This document shows, piece by piece, positions 35,732 to 45,117 of a DNA stretch of 54,452 bases; the first letter of the stretch is position 1; each line of letters begins with the position of its first letter. Position numbers and translations under genes: made by a program. The stretch covers positions 1-54,452 of the forward strand of contig NZ_DAOUQB010000021.1 of the NCBI RefSeq assembly GCF_030625865.1. Direction: 5' to 3'. Below the pieces are notes generated by a model. The model did no database searches. It was not told the origin of the DNA and saw only the letters and a program-made list of their open reading frames with translations. The stretch comes from Anaerotignum sp. (lineage in GTDB: Bacteria; Bacillota; Clostridia; Lachnospirales; Anaerotignaceae).

Positions 35732-36379
35732 ATGAATATTCTTATGATTGTAATTTTTAGTATTTTTGGAATTTTTTTAGGAATTGCAATCAGACCAATA
35801 TCAAAAGCAATGATTCGTTATAAAATCAGGCAAAAAATGTGTGAAAATCTGAATTGTGATATTAATAAAAAATTTCATGTCTTTGCTGCAATATTGAACG
35901 GTTTTTTGTGGGCTTATGCAGGAAGTAGAATTGAAAATTTTTTAATCGCTCTTTTAGTGGCTATCCTTTTTACCGTTGCTATTATTATTTCGGTTATAGA
36001 TATAAAAATAAGGTTGATTCCAAATGAACTAGTGTTACTAATACTTTTTTTGGGAGTTGTTTTTCAAGTATTGTGTTTTGGTTGGCAAGCACAAATTCAT
36101 GCTTTGTTGTGTATGGTGACAGTTGGTTTTATTTTTATCATTACTGCTAAGTTTGTTGGCTTTGAACAGGTTGGTGCTGGTGATATTAAATTGGCGGCTA
36201 CAATAGGATTAATACTTGGTTATCCAAACATAATGATAGCCGTAATGGGAATGTGTGTAACGTTACTTGTATTTTGCGTTGGAGGACTGCTAATTAAAAA
36301 ATTAGTGAAAAACAGTACATTTCCATTTGCTCCGTTTATAATGTTCGGTACAATTTTTACTTACGTAAGTATTATTTAA
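35732..36379 (+). CDS. Prepilin peptidase (TadV/CpaA type)
   Basis: This 215-residue A24 aspartic peptidase has six or so membrane helices. It carries the two catalytic Asp regions: SVIDIKIRLIPNELVL and QVGAGDIKLAAT (GxGD). The domain is the short peptidase without the cytoplasmic methylase, as in Tad systems. An upstream GTG at 35654 lies inside the riboswitch terminator, so ATG 35732 with GGGGAG upstream is the start. It cleaves the Flp pilin and pseudopilins (TadE and TadG). Confidence 0.92.
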   Translation: MNILMIVIFSIFGIFLGIAIRPISKAMIRYKIRQKMCENLNCDINKKFHVFAAILNGFLWAYAGSRIENFLIALLVAILFTVAIIISVIDIKIRLIPNELVLLILFLGVVFQVLCFGWQAQIHALLCMVTVGFIFIITAKFVGFEQVGAGDIKLAATIGLILGYPNIMIAVMGMCVTLLVFCVGGLLIKKLVKNSTFPFAPFIMFGTIFTYVSII

Positions 36380-36520
36380 ATTTAATGATACTGTGTATCG
36401 TTAAAATAAACAAAAAAATGAAAAGAAACAATGCTGGGAAAAACCTTAGAGAAAGGAGAAAGATATTTTTATCTTCTGTGGTAATTACTGGGTTAATTTA
36501 ATTAAAAAGGAGGAAGTATT
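36380..36520. other. Spacer before the pilin gene
   Basis: There is no gene here; AT-rich leader that may increase pilin mRNA yield. No clear hairpin was seen. Confidence 0.3.
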
Positions 36521-36685
36521 ATGGAAAAATTATTTGCATGGTTAGAAAAAGAAGAAAGTGGTCAGGGTATGGTGGAATACGGTTTAATTATTGCTGCCAT
36601 CGCAGTAGTTGCTATTGTTACATTGACTCCTTTGGGCGGATTAGTTGCGGGTATGTTTACAACGATTGGTGCTAGTCTGACGTAA
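36521..36685 (+). CDS. Flp/Tad type IVb pilin
   Basis: This 54-residue gene (not a shadow; AAGGAGG upstream) encodes a typical Flp pilin. The basic/acidic N-terminus (MEKLFAWLEKEESG) precedes GQGMVEYGLIIAAIAVVAIV. Cleavage after Gly14 would put Glu and Tyr at +5 and +6, the Flp hallmark, followed by a long hydrophobic helix. It is the major subunit of the pilus. Only one pilin gene is visible. Confidence 0.93.
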   Translation: MEKLFAWLEKEESGQGMVEYGLIIAAIAVVAIVTLTPLGGLVAGMFTTIGASLT

Positions 36686-36803
36686 TTCATCTTCCAAATG
36701 AAAAAGCTTTATTTTGGGAAATGTTAGGTAAGATTCCGATGGGTTAGGTCTGGCAGTTGATTTGTTCCGACAATACATAGTGGTTGGAGAGGTGGTGAGA
36801 CAG

Positions 36804-37187
36804 TTGCATCTTAAAAATGAAAAAGGGCAGGCGATGGTAGAGTTTGCATTGGTATTGCCTATTCTTTTACTCGTTTTTTGTGGGATTTGTGAATTTGGAA
36901 ATATATTTTCAAATCAAATTCTTATAAACAATGCCTGCAGAGAAGTAGCTAGGTATGCAGCTGTCCATTATCTAGAAGATGGCTTAACTTCGGTTGAAAC
37001 GCAAGCTACAACAATAATGGGGAATTATTCAAGTGATTTTAGTGTGGAAATTACAACGCCGGAATCGGAACAAATTAAAGTTGATATTACGATGAAAGTA
37101 GGATTAATTACGCCGTTCTTTGAGTTTTTAAACGATGGGAACGGCTGTATTGATTTACATGCAGAATGTACGATGAGAATGGAATAA
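36804..37187 (+). CDS. TadE-like minor pilin
   Basis: The product (127 residues from TTG 36804, or 130 from GTG 36795) carries the TadE motif GQAMVEFALVLPILLLVFCGICEFG, a prepilin-like cleavage site with a hydrophobic helix, then NQILINNACREVARYAAVH. The C-terminal half is a small beta-rich domain (KVDITMKVGLITPFF). The frame is open to 36762, but the start is set by the GGAGAGGTGG ribosome site. It is a pseudopilin needed for pilus assembly. Confidence 0.87.
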   Translation: MHLKNEKGQAMVEFALVLPILLLVFCGICEFGNIFSNQILINNACREVARYAAVHYLEDGLTSVETQATTIMGNYSSDFSVEITTPESEQIKVDITMKVGLITPFFEFLNDGNGCIDLHAECTMRME

Positions 37188-37217
37188 AAAGCTGAATTAG
37201 GCTTGGGAGGCAAAATA

Positions 37218-37895
37218 TTGAAAAAAGTAAAAATATTTGCGTTATTTGCGGCAGTATTGACTTCGGTGTTAATGTTTGTTTTTTTAAAATCTATTGTTCA
37301 TAATGATGAAGCCCATAAAACAGATGTTATTGTTGCAACACAAACAATCCCCATGGAAACGCCTATTACGCAATCCATGTTTACGTTAACTCAATTGCCT
37401 GATGAGGCTATATTAGATGGTGTGATTACGGATTCGGCTGCAATATTAGGGAAAGTTGCAAAAAGTGAAATTGTTGCGGGTGAGCAAATTATCCACTCAA
37501 AACTTTTAACAGCGGGTGATGTGAATAGTGGTACATTGGGTTATTCCTTAGAACCCGGAATGAGGGCTGTTACAATGGCTGTAGACGGAATTTCAGGCAT
37601 TGGATATATGATTGAACCTGGGAATCGTGTCGATATTATTGCTCAATATAGTCAAAATGATACTGCTTTTACAAAATTGATTGTTCAAAATGTCGTTGTT
37701 TTGGCAACAGATTCTAATTTATCAAACAATGAAAATACCATGAGTAAAGATGAATCCTATTCAACGATTACACTCCAAGCTACTCCTGAACAGGTTATGG
37801 AAATTCGGTTTTATGAATATACAGGTCGTCTTTCTGCTATCTTAAGATCGCCATTGGATGACAAAATTATAAATTTGCCGATCAAGCAATTTTAA
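37218..37895 (+). CDS. cpaB: Flp pilus assembly protein CpaB/RcpC
   Basis: The 225-residue protein starts at TTG 37218 (GGGAGG 7 nt upstream) with a signal anchor (KKVKIFALFAAVLTSVLMFVF). A SAF-like domain follows (VATQTIPMETPITQSMFTLTQLPDEA, EIVAGEQIIHSKL), then the RcpC-type repeat (EPGMRAVTMAVDGISGIGYMIEPGNRVDIIAQY, QNVVVLATDS). This is the CpaB pattern. It probably organises the pilus channel at the cell surface. Confidence 0.9.
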   Translation: MKKVKIFALFAAVLTSVLMFVFLKSIVHNDEAHKTDVIVATQTIPMETPITQSMFTLTQLPDEAILDGVITDSAAILGKVAKSEIVAGEQIIHSKLLTAGDVNSGTLGYSLEPGMRAVTMAVDGISGIGYMIEPGNRVDIIAQYSQNDTAFTKLIVQNVVVLATDSNLSNNENTMSKDESYSTITLQATPEQVMEIRFYEYTGRLSAILRSPLDDKIINLPIKQF

Positions 37896-37952
37896 ACAAG
37901 GGACGTTACTGAAAAGTCACTTATAATGATTGCGAAAAAAGGGGTACGAGAA

Positions 37953-39179
37953 ATGAAAATTAACACTATGATTATCAGCAAATTTGAAAACAAAATAGAT
38001 GAAATAAAACAACTGATTACCGACGAAGAACTTGTTGTTGTTGGCGTGGCAACGGGTGGTTCACAAACGTTAGATAAAATTGAAAATATATCACCTGATG
38101 TAGTGATTATGTTTCTTGATACCCAAGGTGGAGACGTGCTAAGTTTGACCGAACGTATTATTTTGCATAAACCGAGAACGCATGTCATTTTATTAGTAGA
38201 AAGTATGGAAGTAGATATTTTACAAAAAGCAAATAAAGCAGGTGCTCATAATGTTATTGAATTCCCAGAGTCCTCCAAAGAATTTGCAGAATATATAAAA
38301 TCTGTCCATCATAATGAAACGATACGTATAAACTCTTTAGACGAAAATCAAAATATCGCATGGATGTCAAAGGTTGTTACAGTTTTCGGGGCTAAGGGTG
38401 GCTTAGGTAAAACAACCATTGCAACAAATCTTGCTGTTAAGTTGGCAGAGCAAAGGAAAAAAGTTGCACTCATTGATTTGGATTTGCAATTTGGAGATAT
38501 TCATGTGTTTTTGGATATAGAACCGGCAGATACCATATCTGAATTGGTTCAGCAAGTGTATACTTTCAATATTGATTCGGTAAGAAGTTATATGACTGTA
38601 CATTCCAGTGGTGTTCATGTGTTATGTGCACCGAAAAGCCCTGAGTATGCTGAATTAGTTTCGGCTGAAAAAGTGCAAAGTTTACTTAGTATTTTGCGTA
38701 CTTATTACGATTATGTGATTATAGATACGCCGCCTTATTTTAATGATGTAACAATTACTGCAATCGAGGCATCTTCCACGATTCTTTTTGTCACAGGTCT
38801 TGATATTTCCATTTTGAAAAATTCTAAATTAAGCCTTTCTCTTATGGACTCTTTACAACAAAGAGATAAAGTTAGACTTATTGTGAATCGTGCTGTAGAT
38901 ATTAGTTCCATTACTGTTGCGGATGTTCAAAAAATAATCGGATGTCCCATATGGGCAAAAATACCTAGTGATTACATGGTAGCAGTTACTGCGCTCAACC
39001 GAGGAATTCCTTTTGTGATTAGTTCGGCAGGAAGCAAGCTTAGTCAGTCAATAAATAAAGTTGCCAATGCTTTATTGTCGGGGGCGGACGATATTGGAAT
39101 GGAATTTGCCAATGACAAAAAGGCACATAAAAGACGAAGGCCCTTTGGTTTTCTTAGAAAAAAGAAGGAGTTTATTTAA
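37953..39179 (+). CDS. TadZ/CpaE-like pilus localisation ATPase
   Basis: The protein (408 residues from ATG 37953) has an N-terminal receiver-like domain (about 1-115; DVVIMFLDTQGG) and a ParA/MinD-type ATPase with deviant Walker A TVFGAKGGLGKTTIATNLA and LIDLDLQFGDI, plus the typical YDYVIIDTPPYF. Members place the Tad machine at the pole. An ATG at 37926 is in frame, but GGGG 8 nt upstream supports 37953. Confidence 0.9.
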   Translation: MKINTMIISKFENKIDEIKQLITDEELVVVGVATGGSQTLDKIENISPDVVIMFLDTQGGDVLSLTERIILHKPRTHVILLVESMEVDILQKANKAGAHNVIEFPESSKEFAEYIKSVHHNETIRINSLDENQNIAWMSKVVTVFGAKGGLGKTTIATNLAVKLAEQRKKVALIDLDLQFGDIHVFLDIEPADTISELVQQVYTFNIDSVRSYMTVHSSGVHVLCAPKSPEYAELVSAEKVQSLLSILRTYYDYVIIDTPPYFNDVTITAIEASSTILFVTGLDISILKNSKLSLSLMDSLQQRDKVRLIVNRAVDISSITVADVQKIIGCPIWAKIPSDYMVAVTALNRGIPFVISSAGSKLSQSINKVANALLSGADDIGMEFANDKKAHKRRRPFGFLRKKKEFI

Positions 39180-39194
39180 AGGAGGGGGAAAACA

Positions 39195-40562
39195 GTGGGC
39201 TTACTTGAAAAACTAGAAAAACAAAAAATAAAACAGGATAATATTGAAGTTTCTATTGAAAATGAGCCAAAAGGTACAAAAAGTAATCCTGCCCCTTTTG
39301 TAGATGCATATTATGAATTAAAAGAAAAAGTGCATGCTGGTATTATTGAACTGATTAATCATGAAGTTGCCAACGGAAATGATGTTACTGAAAATCAAGA
39401 ACAATATTTATTAAAATCCATAGAAGGTTTGATTAATGCAAATAGTGCAGGAATTTCAAGGGTAGAGCGACTGCGAATTCAAAAGGAAATTTATAATAAT
39501 GTTGTTGGACTCGGTCCTTTGGAACCTCTTTTGGAGGACCCGGATATCAGTGAAATCATGGTTAACGGTCCATATAACGTATATGTTGAGCGTCGAGGGA
39601 AACTTGAACTTAGTTCTACCGTTTTCAAGGATAACGAACAATTGTTAAATATTATTACCCGTATTGTTTCTTCTGTGGGCAGACGTATTGATGAAGCAAG
39701 TCCGATGGTAGATGCAAGGCTTTTAGACGGTTCTCGTGTGAACGCAGTCATTCCGCCTATTGTGCTGAACGGTCCTACTTTGACAATCCGTAAGTTTTCT
39801 AAAAATGCGTTGCAAGCAAGTGATTTAGTAAAAAAATCTTCAATATCACCAATGATGGTTTCATTTTTAGAATCCTGTGTAAGAGGGAAGTTAAACGTTA
39901 TTGTTTCAGGGGGAACGGGTAGTGGTAAAACTACATTACTAAATATTTTATCCGGGTATATCCCTGATACTGAAAGAATCGTTACAATTGAGGATGCGGC
40001 AGAACTTCAGCTCAGACAGAATCATGTAGTAACCATGGAAAGTCGTGCTGCAAACTTGGAAGGTGTCGGTCAAATTACCATCAGAGAGCTAGTTCGTAAT
40101 GCATTGCGTATGCGTCCAGACCGAATTGTTGTTGGTGAAGTAAGATCCGGTGAGACGTTGGACATGCTTCAGGCTATGAATACAGGACATGACGGATCTT
40201 TGACAACAGCCCATGCCAATTCCCCCAGAGATTTAATGTCCAGATTGGAAACTATGGTTCTTATGTCAGGGATGGAATTGCCCATTAAAGCAATTAGAGA
40301 ACAGGTGTCATCGGCTTTAGACCTTGTTGTTCAGCAAGCAAGGCTAAGAGATGGTTCACGTAAGGTGATTAACATCTCTGAGGTAGTAGGTATGGAAGGG
40401 GATACGATCACGTTGCAGGATCTCTTTATTTTTAAACAAAGAGGGTTGGATTCGGCAGGAAATATCATAGGAGATTTTGTTTCAACGGGAATACGTCCCA
40501 CATTTTTGGAAAAATTGACATCGAACGGCGTTCTTGTTAGGGATGATTGGTTTAAGAGGTGA
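39195..40562 (+). CDS. tadA: Pilus assembly ATPase TadA/CpaF
   Basis: The 455-residue secretion ATPase has N-terminal helices, then the core: DPDISEIMVNGPYNVYVERRG, Walker A SGGTGSGKTTLLN (about residue 235), the Asp box, RMRPDRIVVGEVRSGE and the HANSPRD His box. This is the CpaF/TadA subtype of type II/IV secretion ATPases. It powers pilus extension and, in Tad systems, also retraction. GTG start with AAAGGAGGGGG upstream; 15 nt after tadZ. Confidence 0.96.
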   Translation: MGLLEKLEKQKIKQDNIEVSIENEPKGTKSNPAPFVDAYYELKEKVHAGIIELINHEVANGNDVTENQEQYLLKSIEGLINANSAGISRVERLRIQKEIYNNVVGLGPLEPLLEDPDISEIMVNGPYNVYVERRGKLELSSTVFKDNEQLLNIITRIVSSVGRRIDEASPMVDARLLDGSRVNAVIPPIVLNGPTLTIRKFSKNALQASDLVKKSSISPMMVSFLESCVRGKLNVIVSGGTGSGKTTLLNILSGYIPDTERIVTIEDAAELQLRQNHVVTMESRAANLEGVGQITIRELVRNALRMRPDRIVVGEVRSGETLDMLQAMNTGHDGSLTTAHANSPRDLMSRLETMVLMSGMELPIKAIREQVSSALDLVVQQARLRDGSRKVINISEVVGMEGDTITLQDLFIFKQRGLDSAGNIIGDFVSTGIRPTFLEKLTSNGVLVRDDWFKR

Positions 40563-40572
40563 GATTTAAAAT

Positions 40573-41520
40573 ATGTTGCTATACATAATTATATTTATGA
40601 CGGCTGTTACGATATATTTATTCACACTTTCCTTTACGAAACCTTCCGAAAAGGAAGTCGTCGAAGATAGAATGAAAAAATATCTTGATACGGAAAGTAT
40701 TTCAGATGTACAAGAAAAGTTTTTTGCTGAAAATCGTGAAATGGTAAAAAAGAAAAAAAATAAAAAATTTAAAATAGAAAGTAATGAATTAAGAGACTAT
40801 TTGTTGATGTCCGGTATTAAGCTTAGAGCTTCTGAATTTATTTATATTTGGCTGGCATCCACCTTTGTACCTATATTAGTGACCTTCTTTTTTAGAACAA
40901 GTTTTATTACGTCTATCGCCGTTGCAATCATAGGCTTTTGTATCCCACCATTTTTTGTTCGAAAAGCATGGAAAAAACGGCAATTGGAGTTTAATAAACA
41001 ACTTGGGGAAGCGTTGGTAATTATGAGCAATTGTATTAAAGCCGGTTTTTCATTTTTACAAGCCATGGAAAGTATTGCCGAAGATATGCAACCTCCTATT
41101 TCTACAGAGTTTTCCAGAACAATTAGAGAAATGCGTTTTGGAGTTACTAAAAACGTTGCTCTAAATCATATGGTGGAGCGTGTGAAAAATAATGATTTAG
41201 GTTTGTTGGTTTCAGCGGTAATGACATCAGAGCAGGTGGGCGGAAATTTATCGGAAATTTTGGATACGATTTCTGATACCATCAAAGATAGAATTCGTAT
41301 TAAACAGGAAGTACGTGTATTAACAGCACAGGGACGTATGTCAGGTATTGTAATCGGGTTACTTCCTGTTTTTATCATTTTACTGTTAATGATTTTAAAT
41401 CCTGATTATTTTATATCATTTTTTGAAAGCTTCATTGGGAAAATTATGTTGGGCATTTCTGTTTTTATGGAGCTTATTGGATTTTTTATTATCAATAAAA
41501 TAGTAGATATTAAATATTGA
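40573..41520 (+). CDS. tadB: Inner-membrane platform protein TadB
   Basis: The 315-residue protein has a short N-terminal helix, a cytoplasmic T2SSF domain (ALVIMSNCIKAGFSFLQAMESIAED... MRFGVTKNVALNHMVERVKNNDLGLLVSAVMTSEQVGGNLSEILDTISDTI) and helices at the end (IVIGLLPVFIILLLMIL; FMELIGFFII). The conserved GxSxxxA and GxNLxEiL motifs mark the T2SSF family. It anchors the ATPase to the membrane. Confidence 0.93.
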   Translation: MLLYIIIFMTAVTIYLFTLSFTKPSEKEVVEDRMKKYLDTESISDVQEKFFAENREMVKKKKNKKFKIESNELRDYLLMSGIKLRASEFIYIWLASTFVPILVTFFFRTSFITSIAVAIIGFCIPPFFVRKAWKKRQLEFNKQLGEALVIMSNCIKAGFSFLQAMESIAEDMQPPISTEFSRTIREMRFGVTKNVALNHMVERVKNNDLGLLVSAVMTSEQVGGNLSEILDTISDTIKDRIRIKQEVRVLTAQGRMSGIVIGLLPVFIILLLMILNPDYFISFFESFIGKIMLGISVFMELIGFFIINKIVDIKY

Positions 41521-41530
41521 GGTAGATAAT

Positions 41531-42475
41531 ATGATTGGGTTCATTGCGATTCTTTTTGGAATATTTGTCTTTTGTTGCATGATTATTGTTTTTAGAGCTC
41601 GCGGAGATCAGTATGATGCAGTGCAAAGACGTCTTATAAAAATAAATAATTCTACTCATACAAATTTTCAACATGATGAGGCGTTAAGTCTGCCTTTTTT
41701 TAAGCGAATTATGAAATTGGGCATTAAGCCTTTTATGCTAAAAATCAGAAAAGGGTTGACCAAAAATCCAAATACGAAGTCTGTTTTTAATAAATTCAAT
41801 AATGAAAAATTAAAAAAAAGTTTATATAAAGCGGGATTGCTATTAGAGGCCCATGAGTATCAAATGATTCGAATTTTGATCATAGCAGGGTCAGGTGGAA
41901 TTGGATATATTTTTGCTGTGTTATCAAATCAAAATTTAAAAAATCATCTTCTATTTACTTTCGTAGGTTTTTATGTAGCTTTTGCAATATTGCGATTTCA
42001 TCTTTCAAGTAAAATTAGTAAAAGAAATAAAGCGATGGAACAACAACTGCCGGAAGTTTTGGATCTTTTAAGTGTTAATGTTGAGGCAGGACTGGGATTT
42101 GAACAAGCGATATTTCATGTTACAGAAAATTTGAAAGGGCCTTTAGTGGATGAGCTTACGATCACCTACAGGGAAATGTCAATGGGTAGGACAAAACGAG
42201 ACGCACTGGTGATTTTCGGAGAACGGTGCGATATTAATGAAGTAAAGACCTTTGTGGGTTCCATTGTTCAAGCAAGCGAACTTGGAATATCTATAAAAAA
42301 TGTATTAAGGGCACAGGCGGCCGCCATGCGACAAAGCAGACGTAATAAAATTCAGGAAAAGGCACAAAAGATTTCTATAAAAATTTTGATGCCTATGGTA
42401 CTGTTTATTTTTCCGGTTATTTTTATCATTTTAATGGGACCGGCTGTTGTTAAAATTTTTGAACAGTTTGGGTGA
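41531..42475 (+). CDS. tadC: Inner-membrane platform protein TadC
   Basis: The 314-residue T2SSF protein has LPEVLDLLSVNVEAGLGFEQAIFHVTEN, the SELGISIKNVLR motif and C-terminal helices (ILMPMVLFIFPVIFIILMGP), the TadC pattern. It probably pairs with TadB. Its stop overlaps the next start (TGATG). Confidence 0.93.
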   Translation: MIGFIAILFGIFVFCCMIIVFRARGDQYDAVQRRLIKINNSTHTNFQHDEALSLPFFKRIMKLGIKPFMLKIRKGLTKNPNTKSVFNKFNNEKLKKSLYKAGLLLEAHEYQMIRILIIAGSGGIGYIFAVLSNQNLKNHLLFTFVGFYVAFAILRFHLSSKISKRNKAMEQQLPEVLDLLSVNVEAGLGFEQAIFHVTENLKGPLVDELTITYREMSMGRTKRDALVIFGERCDINEVKTFVGSIVQASELGISIKNVLRAQAAAMRQSRRNKIQEKAQKISIKILMPMVLFIFPVIFIILMGPAVVKIFEQFG

Positions 42476-42816
42476 TGCGTATGTTAGTGTATTGCAATAA
42501 TATTGTTTTGGCAGATAAAGTTCGCATTGCAAATAATTTTTTCAGCCGTTTTGTTGGGCTTATGGGGAGGAAAAAACTTGATTCCGGAGAGGGATTGTTT
42601 CTTTTAGGTACGCCTTCCATACATTGTTTTTTTATGAAAATTACGATTGATGCAATCTATCTTTCAAAGGATATGAAAGTTTTAGGTGTTGAAACATTGA
42701 GACCGTGGCGTATGGGAAAATATATGAAAAAAACTGCTCACGTTCTTGAACTTAAAGAAGGAACAGCTTTAAATGTAAGAGTTGGAGATAGGATAGTTTT
42801 AGAAATATGTTCTTAG
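42475..42816 (+). CDS. DUF192 protein in the Tad operon
   Basis: The 113-residue protein matches DUF192: NNFFSRFVGLMGRKKL, LLGTPSIHCFFMKITIDAIYLSKDMKVLG and AHVLELKEGTALNVRVGDRIVLE. Members are small beta proteins of unknown function, sometimes found beside pilus genes. There is no signal peptide. Translation is coupled to tadC (TGATG). Its presence between tadC and the coiled-coil gene suggests a role in pilus assembly or surface control; this is inference. Confidence 0.88.
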   Translation: MRMLVYCNNIVLADKVRIANNFFSRFVGLMGRKKLDSGEGLFLLGTPSIHCFFMKITIDAIYLSKDMKVLGVETLRPWRMGKYMKKTAHVLELKEGTALNVRVGDRIVLEICS

Positions 42817-42831
42817 GAGGGGGAGGGTGCA

Positions 42832-43866
42832 ATGTCAGAGAATAAGAAAGACCTTGATGTAGTGGAAACATTAAGATTAAAAACAGAAGAAATTGATATG
42901 GATCAATATTTGAAAACGAGACTTGGTGGATATACAAAAAAGTCTGTTTTGGAATATCTGAGTATTTTGCGGAAGCAACAGCAAGTAACGGCAGATACTT
43001 TTTACAACAACTTGCAGACAGCTTATGACGAAAAAGAGGAATTAACCAAGATTAATAATGCGCTTCAGTATGAAATCAATAAAATTCAAATGGAGTACAA
43101 AAATCTTAGTGAATCTATGACGGAAATGAAATTTGAAGATTCGGATTTTACTCCACAGGATATGATTGCATTGAAAAATGCAAATGCTGTCTTAGCGGAA
43201 AATGTCAAAAAAGTTGATTTTGAAAAAAAATCTTTGGGAAACGAAATAAAACGTTTAGAAAATTGTGCGGCTGATTTAAAAACACAATTAAAACAATCAA
43301 AAAGTGAAGTTATGGCGGCAAAGGAAATTGTTTCTACCAAAAAGCAAGAATCAAAAGAACTTCGAGATAAAATGATTGAACTCACCATTCATATAGAGAG
43401 TAAAGAAGAAGAAATTAAACATTTAAAAGCGTCACAGGAAGAAGGGCAAATTGTTAAATTAAGAACAGCTATAGAAGCTTTAACAAATCAGATTATGACA
43501 CAAACGGAAGTGAATGCTAGTCTTAATTCCCAAATAAAAACACAAATAAAATCCATTGATATTTTATCAGAAGAAACAGAATTACAAAAACAATTGATAG
43601 ATGATTTGAAAAGAACAGTTGAAGATTTTGAACATAAAAATAAAAAATTGTTATATGCAAATACAGTTTTTACAAAACAACTTGAAGAGGTTCATACACA
43701 ATCCATAAAATTGATTAAAGAAAAATCCTTTGTTACAGTAGAAAAAATTGATTATCAAAGAAAATTGAATGAAGCGAATTCTAAAATAGCTATGCTAGAG
43801 ATGAACTTAAATAAAAAAGCGACAATTGGAGAAATGAAGGAATTGCAAGAGATGGAAGAAGCATAA
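42832..43866 (+). CDS. DivIVA-like coiled-coil protein in the Tad operon
   Basis: This 344-residue soluble protein is almost all coiled coil from about residue 45 on. The N-terminal part KTRLGGYTKKSVLEYLSILRKQQQ is reminiscent of the DivIVA N-terminal lipid-binding motif (GYdxxeVdeFL), which targets curved or polar membrane. It lacks membrane segments. Its place in the operon suggests a scaffold that puts the pilus at a pole; the DivIVA link is by pattern only. Confidence 0.65.
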   Translation: MSENKKDLDVVETLRLKTEEIDMDQYLKTRLGGYTKKSVLEYLSILRKQQQVTADTFYNNLQTAYDEKEELTKINNALQYEINKIQMEYKNLSESMTEMKFEDSDFTPQDMIALKNANAVLAENVKKVDFEKKSLGNEIKRLENCAADLKTQLKQSKSEVMAAKEIVSTKKQESKELRDKMIELTIHIESKEEEIKHLKASQEEGQIVKLRTAIEALTNQIMTQTEVNASLNSQIKTQIKSIDILSEETELQKQLIDDLKRTVEDFEHKNKKLLYANTVFTKQLEEVHTQSIKLIKEKSFVTVEKIDYQRKLNEANSKIAMLEMNLNKKATIGEMKELQEMEEA

Positions 43867-43885
43867 AAAATACAGGGGAGCTAGT

Positions 43886-44995
43886 ATGATGAAAAAGGAT
43901 AAACTTTTTGAGTTGTCAAACGAAAGAGGTTCTTTATCTATTATTGTTGCTGTGGGTATCACCATTTTTATGGCTTTTTGTGCAGTAGTTATTGATGTTG
44001 GCAGAATTTCTTTAGAAAAACAAAGATTACAGAATGCATTGGATGCGGCTGTCCTTGCAGGAGCACAAGAATTGCCTGATAGTACAGTAGGGGCGCAAGA
44101 AGCTGCAATCACATATTTTGAAGAAAACGGCTATAATGAAACGGATATACAGCAAGTTGAGTTTTTAAATTCAAATAAAAAAATAAGAATTACAGCTGTT
44201 CAACCTGTGGAATATACTTTTGCAAAAATGTTTCAAGATAGTGATAATACAACGGTAACGGTAAGTGCGGCTTCACAAGTGAGCACTGTTTTTGATCCTT
44301 TTAAATATGCACTTTTCTCCGGCAGTGGCATGGATTTACTACAGTTTAAAGGAACAAATACAGTTGTTGGTAACGTCCATTCCAATGAAAGTATTAAAAA
44401 TGAAGCCGAAATTACAGGTGTGGCTACTGCCGTTAACACGATTGATGTAAAAGTACATGCGTCAGAAGGTACAATAGAAGGCTATTCTTATATAAATATG
44501 CCGGATTTTACAGAGGTCACAAATTTGTCAGCTACAATTTCTCAAACTACATTGGTGAATATTTTCGGAGCAACCTATACATCAAACAAAAACCAATATA
44601 CGATGTCAGATACACAGTTAAATAATTTGCTGGGGGCATACCCGTCTGTACTTATTGATGGAAATTTGGTTATTAACGGAAGTGGGATCAATGCTACCGG
44701 AGCAATTTTTACAACTGGAGGCATGGAATTTAACGGTAGTGATGTTAATATGAATGCATCTGACTCTGTATGTTTTTACTCCATAAACGGTGACATAACA
44801 TTTAATGGTGGTAAAGGTGATGTGGCAGGAATTTTATATGCACCAAACGGTACAATAACTTTGAACGGTAATAGCGGTATTTTTTACGGAAGTATTGTTG
44901 GGAATCAGATTTCTTGTAATGGTGGAATTAATATTACATATAACGGTCAAATAGGCGAAAGTATACCGCCTACCGAAATTAGATTGGTTGAGTAA
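43886..44995 (+). CDS. TadG-like Flp pilus assembly protein with beta-helical C-terminus
   Basis: The 369-residue protein begins with the TadG-type motif NERGSLSIIVAVGITIFMAFCAVVIDVGRISLEKQRLQNALDAAVLAGAQELP (membrane helix followed by conserved AVDAAxLAGAxxLP). The C-terminal 200 residues repeat short strands (GNVHSNESIKNEAEITG, DGNLVINGSGINATGAI, INGDITFNGGKGDVAGILYAPNGTITLNGNSGIF), resembling the polymerising beta-helix of bactofilin-like domains. It is probably an outer pilus-associated or anchoring protein and the last gene before a terminator. Confidence 0.85.
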   Translation: MMKKDKLFELSNERGSLSIIVAVGITIFMAFCAVVIDVGRISLEKQRLQNALDAAVLAGAQELPDSTVGAQEAAITYFEENGYNETDIQQVEFLNSNKKIRITAVQPVEYTFAKMFQDSDNTTVTVSAASQVSTVFDPFKYALFSGSGMDLLQFKGTNTVVGNVHSNESIKNEAEITGVATAVNTIDVKVHASEGTIEGYSYINMPDFTEVTNLSATISQTTLVNIFGATYTSNKNQYTMSDTQLNNLLGAYPSVLIDGNLVINGSGINATGAIFTTGGMEFNGSDVNMNASDSVCFYSINGDITFNGGKGDVAGILYAPNGTITLNGNSGIFYGSIVGNQISCNGGINITYNGQIGESIPPTEIRLVE

Positions 44996-45045
44996 TTGGA
45001 TAATTTTGGATAACAACTTAAGTGGATTCGTAGTCAAAGTAGTTC

Positions 45046-45093
45046 ACAACCTTCTTTTTGGATTAATTTTATCAAAAGGAAGGTTGTTTTTTT
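45046..45093 (+). terminator. Terminator of the Tad operon
   Basis: ACAACCTTCTTTTT pairs with AAAAGGAAGGTTGT around a loop of about 14 nt, followed by TTTTTTT. It ends the pilus transcript just before the convergent oxidoreductase gene. Confidence 0.92.
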
Positions 45094-45117
45094 ATAAATT
45101 GCATCCTTACCGCACTG

